A stretch of 12,450 bases of DNA, taken from assembly GCA_030641605.1 (NCBI GenBank), contig DAOWHD010000062.1, forward strand, positions 1-12,450, given 5' to 3'. This document shows, piece by piece, positions 1 through 4,863 of the stretch. The DNA is from Thermoplasmata archaeon (GTDB lineage: Archaea > Thermoplasmatota > E2 > DHVEG-1). The position numbers and the translations under genes are program-made. How positions within the stretch are numbered: the first letter of the stretch is position 1; each line of letters opens with the position of its first letter. Below the pieces are notes generated by a model, which had not been told where the DNA came from, did not search any database, and saw nothing but the letters and a program-made list of their open reading frames with translations.

Positions 1-978
1 CTTTGCTGCTTGTTTGAGTTTTTCTTTATCGTTTTTGCATTCAAATAGGAATCTATTAATATCGTGATTGTCTAAAAATGTAGATAAAAAGTAATTATCT
101 GGATATTTTTTATAATGAAGTTTAATTTTCCTATACAATTTTTGCTTTGCCCAGTCTGAAGCATCCCAGGCGATATGCTCCTTAATCATTTCTTGAAACT
201 TAAAATCTAGTACTCCATCAAGTTCTCCAACATACTCTTTCAAAAGACTGTCAGAAGATGCTCCAAAAAGCCATTTTAAAAACTTCCATTTAATATTTAT
301 TGTTTTGAGTTCACTAAATTTAATCCCCAGCATCCAGGCTTCTCCAATTAAAACAACTTTGGGGCACTCTTTTTTTATTTCATAATTGAATTGCTTCCAA
401 AAATCATGCGAAGGTCCTATAACATGGTCAAGTCTGTAACCATCCAATCCGTAACTGAGCCAATATTTCGCGGCATTTATTATGTGTTCTCTTGCCGGAG
501 GGTAACTAAGATTTATTTTTGGCAGATCGTTTATGCTTAGGAAACGTAGATATTCACTGGGCCAGTTGGTGAAGTAGAACCATTTTTTATATTCGCTGTT
601 TTTGTTGTTTTGCGTGTCCTTAAAGAACGGATGGTTTTTTGAGCAGTGGTTTGGTACAAAGTCTGCAATGATGTGCATGCCGTTCTCGTGAACTGTTTTT
701 ATGAGTTTTTTTAAATCTTCAGTGGTGCCAAAGTGTGGATCAATTTGATAGAAATCTATTATATGGTATCCATGATATGCACTGGTTTTATAGAATGGAG
801 ATATCCATAGTGTGTTAACGCCAAGTTTTCTAAGATAAGGTAGTTTTTTAACTATCCCTCTTAGATTTCCCCCAATAAAAATTGGTTTATCCCAGTTTTT
901 TGTGGAGGAATAACCTGCAAACCGATCTATCAATATGTGATAAATAATTGCTTTTTTGAACCAGTCGGCACCACCCAT
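1..978 (-). CDS. GH13 alpha-amylase-family glycoside hydrolase, C-terminus cut by window edge
   Basis: This encodes a retaining alpha-glucan hydrolase or transglycosidase of family GH13, and 326 residues are visible before the window ends. All four conserved GH13 regions can be read: region I (ADFVPNH, residues 105-111), region II with the nucleophile Asp184 (GYRLDH), region III with the acid/base Glu213 (LIGEAW), and region IV with the transition-state Asp306 (FLDNHD). The barrel begins almost at residue 6, with no signal peptide, so a cytoplasmic enzyme acting on maltodextrin or glycogen is likely. The C-terminal beta domain is missing only because the window stops. The ATG at 978 is fixed by an in-frame TAA two codons upstream, and a TATA-like box (1001-1008) lies about 26 bp upstream, implying a leaderless transcript. 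Exact specificity (amylase, cyclomaltodextrinase, maltogenic enzyme) cannot be told from this part. Confidence 0.93.
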   Translation of the reverse strand, partial: MGGADWFKKAIIYHILIDRFAGYSSTKNWDKPIFIGGNLRGIVKKLPYLRKLGVNTLWISPFYKTSAYHGYHIIDFYQIDPHFGTTEDLKKLIKTVHENGMHIIADFVPNHCSKNHPFFKDTQNNKNSEYKKWFYFTNWPSEYLRFLSINDLPKINLSYPPAREHIINAAKYWLSYGLDGYRLDHVIGPSHDFWKQFNYEIKKECPKVVLIGEAWMLGIKFSELKTINIKWKFLKWLFGASSDSLLKEYVGELDGVLDFKFQEMIKEHIAWDASDWAKQKLYRKIKLHYKKYPDNYFLSTFLDNHDINRFLFECKNDKEKLKQAAK

Positions 979-998
979 ACTTTACTTTGAAACATAAT

Positions 999-1082
999 TC
1001 ATTTTATAGTGTTTTGGAGGAAATCTTCATCTTGGTCAATATGCTTTACGAAACCCGCTGTAACTAAAAAGACAAAAAGCAT
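999..1082 (-). CDS. possible 27-residue membrane micropeptide downstream of trkA
   Basis: A short open frame starts at an ATG at 1082 and ends at TGA. It encodes a hydrophobic segment (MLFVFLVTAGFV) followed by a charged tail rich in Asp and Glu. The same frame stays open upstream as far as 1166, inside the 3' end of trkA, and there encodes WFVTLYS, which would complete a roughly 20-residue transmembrane helix. No ATG, GTG or TTG precedes it in frame and no ribosome binding site is visible. It may be a coupled micropeptide, a remnant or chance. The GH13 TATA box overlaps its last codons. Confidence 0.2.
   Translation of the reverse strand: MLFVFLVTAGFVKHIDQDEDFLQNTIK
1001..1008 (-). promoter_or_regulatory. 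TATA box of the GH13 gene
   Basis: Read on the minus strand this is TATAAAAT, centred about 26 bp upstream of the ATG at 978. That is the archaeal TATA-to-start distance expected when transcription begins at the start codon, so the amylase gene probably has its own leaderless promoter. Confidence 0.55.
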
Positions 1083-1141
1083 GGAGTAGAGAGTTACAAA
1101 CCAGCTTTGATTAAAGTTTAAGATATTTTCTAGTTGACAAT

Positions 1142-1795
1142 TTACCCTGAGAATAGTGCTGCGACTCTATCTACCTGATCTTTATGTGCCAAAATGGTTG
1201 CCTTATCTCCTGAAAATAATTCTACATCATCTGTAGGAATGATGAATTTATGATCTCTTTCAATGGCCACTATTAGACTTTTTTTGGGTAAACCAATTTT
1301 CTTTATGGTTTTCCCTGAGAATTTTGAGTCTGGAGCTATGGGTATACGAAATATTTCGGCATATTTTCCAACATTCATATATTCTTCAACAGTTGGATGC
1401 TTAATGGATTTATAGAGCTGCTCAGCCATTACAACATTAGGGCTTTTTACCGTTTTTACGTTTTTTTCTATGTACATGGGTTTGCTTTCTTCTTGATTAA
1501 CCACGGATACTAAATGTTTGACGCCTTTGTTTTTTGCAAGAGATATAACCATAAGATTCACTGCGTCATCTTTTGTTGTAGTAACTAGCACATCTGCTTT
1601 TTTTATTTCTGACTCGTCAAGTGTGTCCTCCTGTGTTGCATCTGCATTTATTGCTACCGCATCATATTTTCTAGCGATTTCTTCGCATCGCTCTTGATTT
1701 TTATCGATGACGATAACATTATGTTTTCCTTCTTTAATAGCCATTTCGGTTAGTCTTTTTCCGATGCCACCTGCCCCAACTATTACTATAAACAT
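1142..1795 (-). CDS. trkA: TrkA-family RCK potassium-channel/transporter regulator
   Basis: This is a 217-residue cytoplasmic regulatory subunit of a Trk/Ktr-type potassium system. The N-terminal RCK_N Rossmann domain (about residues 1-125) shows the nucleotide-binding loop GAGGIG (7-12) and the acidic Asp31 at the end of the second strand (VIVID), as expected for NAD(H) binding. The C-terminal part (about 140-217) has the look of a TrkA_C domain. Its length fits the single-RCK archaeal form. No membrane partner (TrkH or a channel) lies in the window, so the partner must be elsewhere. The start is supported by GAGGG (1803-1807) with a 7-nt spacer. A TATA-like box sits at 1821-1831. The family call is secure; the transported ion is inferred from the family. 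Confidence 0.92.
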   Translation of the reverse strand: MFIVIVGAGGIGKRLTEMAIKEGKHNVIVIDKNQERCEEIARKYDAVAINADATQEDTLDESEIKKADVLVTTTKDDAVNLMVISLAKNKGVKHLVSVVNQEESKPMYIEKNVKTVKSPNVVMAEQLYKSIKHPTVEEYMNVGKYAEIFRIPIAPDSKFSGKTIKKIGLPKKSLIVAIERDHKFIIPTDDVELFSGDKATILAHKDQVDRVAALFSG

Positions 1796-1820
1796 TCTAA
1801 TTCCCTCATAAATTCGTAGT

Positions 1821-1831
1821 TATTATTAAAA
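1821..1831 (-). promoter_or_regulatory. TATA-like box of trkA
   Basis: On the minus strand it reads TTTTAATAATA, centred about 31 bp upstream of the ATG at 1795. Initiation at about 1800 would leave only a very short leader, so this box and the GAGGG element at 1803-1807 are hard to reconcile. One of them is probably not used. Confidence 0.35.
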
Positions 1832-2028
1832 GTTTTGCTTAATTAAACTAGCAACAATGTCTTTGTTAAGACTATCATGTAACTATATTAATTATTAAAC
1901 TGTTTAACTTATTTTTACTCAAAAGTACTGTGCCAATGATTAACAATATAAATATTTCTTTCATATCATAATATTTTTTTACGAATGTTTAGATGGCACA
2001 ATAACTTTGTAAATCTTGTTAAATTATT

Positions 2029-2047
2029 CACATTATTAATTAATGTG
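2029..2047. repeat. inverted repeat, 7-bp arms
   Basis: CACATTA and TAATGTG are perfect complementary arms separated by 5 bp. Given the AT-rich background this may be chance; no function is assigned. Confidence 0.3.
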
Positions 2048-2270
2048 GATACTTAATTTTACATATCGTGCTAATTTATATCATAATTTTTGTGATAGAG
2101 AATGTCATTCAAACAATTGATAACAATTATCATGGTCAACAAAAACATCGATAGATAAAAGCTAGCATGAATAATTGTGACACGAACATTAAATAAAAAA
2201 TATCAGTCAATCATGTAATCTCCTCTGGATTCAGTGATCTTTAAGGAGAATCGACAAACAAAGAAATTAA

Positions 2271-2298
2271 GTTTCTCTGCTGTCACAAGGAGAGAAAC
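2271..2298. repeat. hairpin-forming inverted repeat, 8-bp arms
   Basis: GTTTCTCT (2271-2278) and AGAGAAAC (2291-2298) are perfect complements around a 12-nt loop. It lies downstream of the recombinase remnant on the minus strand and could be part of a termination or end structure. Confidence 0.4.
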
Positions 2299-2333
2299 AC
2301 CTAAAACAATGCGCCTCCTCCTTATCTAATATT

Positions 2334-2359
2334 ATCAACTTCGGCAGACCGAACTTGAT
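2334..2359. repeat. imperfect hairpin just downstream of the recombinase remnant
   Basis: The arms ATCAACTTCGG and CCGAACTTGAT pair with a single C:C mismatch around a CAGA loop. This is a strong structure for such an AT-rich region. It sits 17 bp past the stop codon of the recombinase fragment and could be a transcript 3' structure or a binding site. Confidence 0.45.
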
Positions 2360-2375
2360 AAAAAGCCATTATAAT

Positions 2376-2757
2376 CTATTTTTTGTTAAAATCATAACTT
2401 TTTGGTCTACCGCCCTTTTCAGCAATTAAACTTTGAACTTTGTGGTATGTATCCGTATCAATAATTTTTGAATGATTGCTTTTTGATATTTTTCCCTCGA
2501 ATTGATGGTATCCACAATGCACTGAATTTTTTAATATTGTAGAAATAGCCTTTTTTCGTCCAAAACCCCCTCTTTTTGTAGGAATTTTACTAGAATTAAG
2601 CATTATTACAATTTAACCCATGCTTTCTCCTGATAAATGCTGAGAGTAAAATAGATTTTAAATCATCCGACTCATTTTGTAAGACTTTTAAAATATCATC
2701 TTCATATTCGTAACCATGATGGGTATTAAAACCAAGATACCCTCTTTTTTCATGCCC
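2376..2757 (-). pseudogene. frameshifted remnant of a second serine recombinase
   Basis: Two frames together encode the C-terminal half of a serine recombinase. The upstream frame (from 2757 to a TAA at 2596) reads KRGYLGFNTHHGYEYED and then ESDDLKSIL, matching the LGFNIPYGYNYIDG and ESKNVKNIF blocks of the intact neighbour. The downstream frame (2603-2376) reads KIPTKRGG, ISTILKNSVHCGYHQF and TYHKVQSLI, matching QTISLILKNPLYCGY and VFNDVQQTI. A frameshift near 2600 breaks the gene, and no catalytic N-terminal domain with an active-site serine is seen upstream. The two recombinases are clearly homologous but well diverged, so this is not a fresh copy. The second frame alone is a 75-codon open frame that could be miscalled as a small gene. 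Confidence 0.8.
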
Positions 2758-2800
2758 TTCTTGACTGCATCTATATGAGATAATGGCGATTATGGCGGAA

Positions 2801-2812
2801 GACTATATAGTC
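2801..2812. repeat. 12-bp perfect palindrome between the two recombinases
   Basis: GACTATATAGTC is a perfect palindrome with further imperfect symmetry in the flanking GGCGGAA and GTCAGCGG, giving a dyad of about 24 bp. It lies between the intact recombinase and the remnant and could be a recombinase binding or crossover site. That role is inferred from position only. Confidence 0.35.
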
Positions 2813-2845
2813 GTCAGCGGATGATTTATCCCCCAGTGAAACAGA

Positions 2846-2866
2846 GGAGTTTTGTGATGAAACTCC
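2846..2866. repeat. hairpin, 7-bp arms, downstream of the recombinase
   Basis: GGAGTTT (2846-2852) and AAACTCC (2860-2866) are perfect complements around a 7-nt loop. It lies about 100 bp past the recombinase stop codon. It could be a termination structure or a half of a recombination site. Confidence 0.35.
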
Positions 2867-2962
2867 AGGTTATGCCTTGACCAGCATCTTTTGCATTGGT
2901 AGTCAGTTCTTTTGAGAGTGGTTTTTTACCAATTGCGAAAAATCATTTTTTCTCATATTTGA

Positions 2963-3796
2963 TTAATCTTCAATTATAAAAATCTTTGAGTTATGAGTTG
3001 TTTTAATGTTTTTCCTTTGAATAGTTTGTTGTACATCATTAAAAACATTTTTTTCTATTATTGGGTCATGATCGCCAGGATTTAAATAATCTTCCCAGTG
3101 CAGATACCCACAATATAAAGGGTTTTTTAGAATTAGAGATATCGTCTGAGCGCCCCAAGTTTTATTCAATTTGGTTTGGATGTTCCTTAAGTTGAGATCC
3201 TCAGATATTTTTTTCATACTCAGGCCTTTTTGATACATTTCAAAAATATTTTTAACATTTTTGGATTCATCCGGATTGACGATCAATTTTCCATCAATAT
3301 AGTTGTAGCCATAGGGTATATTAAACCCTAGCATGCCGCTATTTGTTTTAGCTTTTTGTTCCATTCCAACATATACTCGTTCGCCGATTTGTTCAGATTC
3401 AAGTTGTGCAATACGCTGAATAATATCCATGACAAATCGCCCCATGGCTGTTGATGTGTCAAGTGATTCTGTCATTGAGACAAACTCTTTTTTCTGTTTT
3501 TTTAGTTCTTCCATCATTAACATAAAATTTTTAGAATTTCTGTGGATCCTATCCATTTTGATCACTAGAAGAATGTCCCATTTGTCTAGCGCTTCCATCA
3601 TTTGCTTGTAAGCCGGACGTTTAATGTATCTTCCTGAGTATCCATCATCTATATATTCTCCTCCGATCTCCCAATCTCTTGCCTTGCAGTAAGATCTAAG
3701 TTTATCAAGTTGTGCATCGAGTGAAAATCCTTCTTTGGCTTGATCTTCAGTCGATACCCTAGTATAGATTGCTGCTCTAACGGTTTTTGCATCCAT
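2963..3796 (-). CDS. short-form serine recombinase (resolvase/invertase family)
   Basis: This 277-residue site-specific recombinase has an N-terminal resolvase catalytic domain (about 1-145) and a Recombinase domain (about 160-265). The nucleophile is Ser15 in YTRVSTEDQ, with Arg13 beside it. The second arginine cluster is KMDRIHRNS (Arg83, Arg86), equivalent to Arg68 and Arg71 of gamma-delta resolvase. The GFSLDAQ and GYSGR blocks are present. It ends right after the Recombinase domain, without the zinc ribbon and coiled coil of large phage-type serine integrases. The decayed neighbour ends at the equivalent point, so short length looks like a family trait rather than truncation. A TATA-like box (3821-3830) sits about 29 bp before the ATG, giving almost no leader. 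It probably moves or inverts a local element whose borders I cannot define. Confidence 0.93.
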   Translation of the reverse strand: MDAKTVRAAIYTRVSTEDQAKEGFSLDAQLDKLRSYCKARDWEIGGEYIDDGYSGRYIKRPAYKQMMEALDKWDILLVIKMDRIHRNSKNFMLMMEELKKQKKEFVSMTESLDTSTAMGRFVMDIIQRIAQLESEQIGERVYVGMEQKAKTNSGMLGFNIPYGYNYIDGKLIVNPDESKNVKNIFEMYQKGLSMKKISEDLNLRNIQTKLNKTWGAQTISLILKNPLYCGYLHWEDYLNPGDHDPIIEKNVFNDVQQTIQRKNIKTTHNSKIFIIED

Positions 3797-3820
3797 CCAG
3801 TATTCTAAATTTTGTTTGGG

Positions 3821-3830
3821 GTTATAATAC
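3821..3830 (-). promoter_or_regulatory. TATA-like box of the serine recombinase
   Basis: On the minus strand it reads GTATTATAAC, about 29 bp upstream of the ATG at 3796, consistent with a leaderless or nearly leaderless mRNA. Confidence 0.4.
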
Positions 3831-3886
3831 TAACGCATGCTAAATATTATCTATCATCATATGTTCAATTGTGTGCTAGACATAAT

Positions 3887-3911
3887 ATATCAATGATGTT
3901 GACATTGATAT
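3887..3911. repeat. 25-bp inverted repeat upstream of the recombinase
   Basis: ATATCAATG (3887-3895) and CATTGATAT (3903-3911) are perfect 9-bp arms around a 7-bp centre, about 90 bp upstream of the recombinase start. A TGTTAACA palindrome follows at 3921-3928, and its GTTAAC core recurs near 3942. The location matches where resolvase res sites or recombinase operators usually lie, but binding is inference. Confidence 0.5.
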
Positions 3912-4086
3912 CGTGTGTCATGTTAACACAAAAACTTGTTGTTAACTCGTCAAATTAATAAATTAAGTCTATAACTTTATTACATTTACTAAATGAAGCA
4001 TTAATTTAAAAATATGATTTTTAGCATTCATTTTCCCAAAATCATCACTTTATTTATCACGGTTAAAAATATTTCGTGTTGGCAAT

Positions 4087-4767
4087 TTACAGTCTTGTAA
4101 TGAAATTCAAAATTCCGTCAGCGATATCCTGCCAGTTTACAAAAATTTCATGACAGCCTTTATAGACTTCATATTTTGAATCATATTTGTTTGCTATCTC
4201 CTGAACCATTTCTGGGGTACAAGATCTGTCATTTTTAGTGGCAATAAAAAGGAGAGGGCAGTTAACTTTTGTTTCATCTACAGCAATTTTGTTCATAAAC
4301 AATTCGAATATAACAGTATTTGATTCTTCTCCTAATTTTTCATAAAGCATTTTCGCTTTTTTTTCATCTACAGAATTATAGAAAAGTTTTTTACACAGTG
4401 CATATGGCGGCTTAAATGATTTTTTCATAATAATATTTGGTAAATACCTTAGTCCAGTAGAGAGGTTCACATTCCTAAATTTTATGCCCTTTGGAGGAGC
4501 AGAACATATGGCAATACCGCCTTTGATTGTGGTCTCCTCTGCAATTTTCTGTACGATTAATCCTCCCATTGAATGTCCTATCAATATATCTTCAGGATTT
4601 GTCATTGCTTTTACTTTGTCTACATAATCTCTAAAATGGGTTTTTCTTAGATCTAACCCGTCCCTTAGATTTATTGCTTTACACGAATAATTTTTTTCAC
4701 TAAAGTAATTCACAAAGGGTTCCCATTCGCTGGCATGAGCATTAACCCCATGGACAAATAGAAGCAT
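4087..4767 (-). CDS. alpha/beta-hydrolase fold protein (esterase/lipase-like)
   Basis: This 226-residue protein is a small alpha/beta hydrolase. The oxyanion-hole motif HGVN lies near the N-terminus (6-9), and the nucleophile elbow is GHSMGG with Ser66. The catalytic acid is probably Asp180 (ATKNDRSC) and the histidine His206 (GCHEIF), completing a Ser-Asp-His triad in the usual order. A helical cap fits between about residues 95 and 165. There is no signal peptide, so it is cytoplasmic. The substrate cannot be predicted; lysophospholipase- or monoacylglycerol lipase-like esterases are the nearest type by motif. It follows the C25 peptidase gene on the same strand after a 96-bp gap, so it may be transcribed separately. 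Confidence 0.88.
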   Translation of the reverse strand: MLLFVHGVNAHASEWEPFVNYFSEKNYSCKAINLRDGLDLRKTHFRDYVDKVKAMTNPEDILIGHSMGGLIVQKIAEETTIKGGIAICSAPPKGIKFRNVNLSTGLRYLPNIIMKKSFKPPYALCKKLFYNSVDEKKAKMLYEKLGEESNTVIFELFMNKIAVDETKVNCPLLFIATKNDRSCTPEMVQEIANKYDSKYEVYKGCHEIFVNWQDIADGILNFITRL

Positions 4768-4824
4768 AAACTAAAATATAGAAAATAAGCACAAATAGTT
4801 TATTGTTTAAATCCTAATTGTCTG

Positions 4825-4854
4825 AACAGAATGAAATGTGAGAAATGTTCTGTT
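4825..4854. repeat. inverted repeat downstream of the C25 peptidase gene
   Basis: AACAGAA (4825-4831) and TTCTGTT (4848-4854) are perfect 7-bp arms with a 16-nt loop. It lies in the 96-bp gap just after the peptidase stop codon and could be a 3'-end structure of that transcript. It has no T-run, so a terminator call is weak. Confidence 0.3.
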
Positions 4855-4863
4855 TCCATTGCT

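Larger units (their letters stand above)
1796..2375. other. 580-bp AT-rich intergenic region without a recognisable gene
   Basis: No convincing coding frame, tRNA or rRNA can be seen. The stretch holds the trkA promoter at its left end and several inverted repeats: 7-bp arms at 2029-2047, a 6-bp dyad at 2118-2132, a hairpin with 8-bp arms at 2271-2298 and an imperfect hairpin at 2334-2359. On the minus strand an open frame without a standard start (about 2191-2315, downstream of a GGAGGAGG element) was seen but cannot be supported as a gene. The region lies between trkA and a decayed recombinase and may contain the edge of a degraded mobile element. Confidence 0.5.
3797..4086. other. 290-bp intergenic region with recombinase promoter and dyads
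   Basis: It contains no coding frame. The left part holds the recombinase promoter and the inverted repeats at 3887-3911 and 3921-3928. The right part (about 3950-4080) is featureless AT-rich sequence downstream of the hydrolase gene. Confidence 0.5.

Noticed and set aside
2220..2330. Possible tRNA or CRISPR-like structure in the gap
   Set aside because: No T-arm consensus, anticodon arm or regularly spaced repeats could be found; only isolated hairpins are present.
2376..2603. A stand-alone 75-residue gene
   Set aside because: Its sequence is only the tail of a Recombinase domain, and the preceding part is present in another frame just upstream, so it is a fragment of a broken gene.
2963..3796. 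Recombinase truncated because it lacks a zinc ribbon and C-terminal coiled coil
   Set aside because: The homologous remnant at 2376-2757 ends at the equivalent point, so the short form looks normal for this subfamily.
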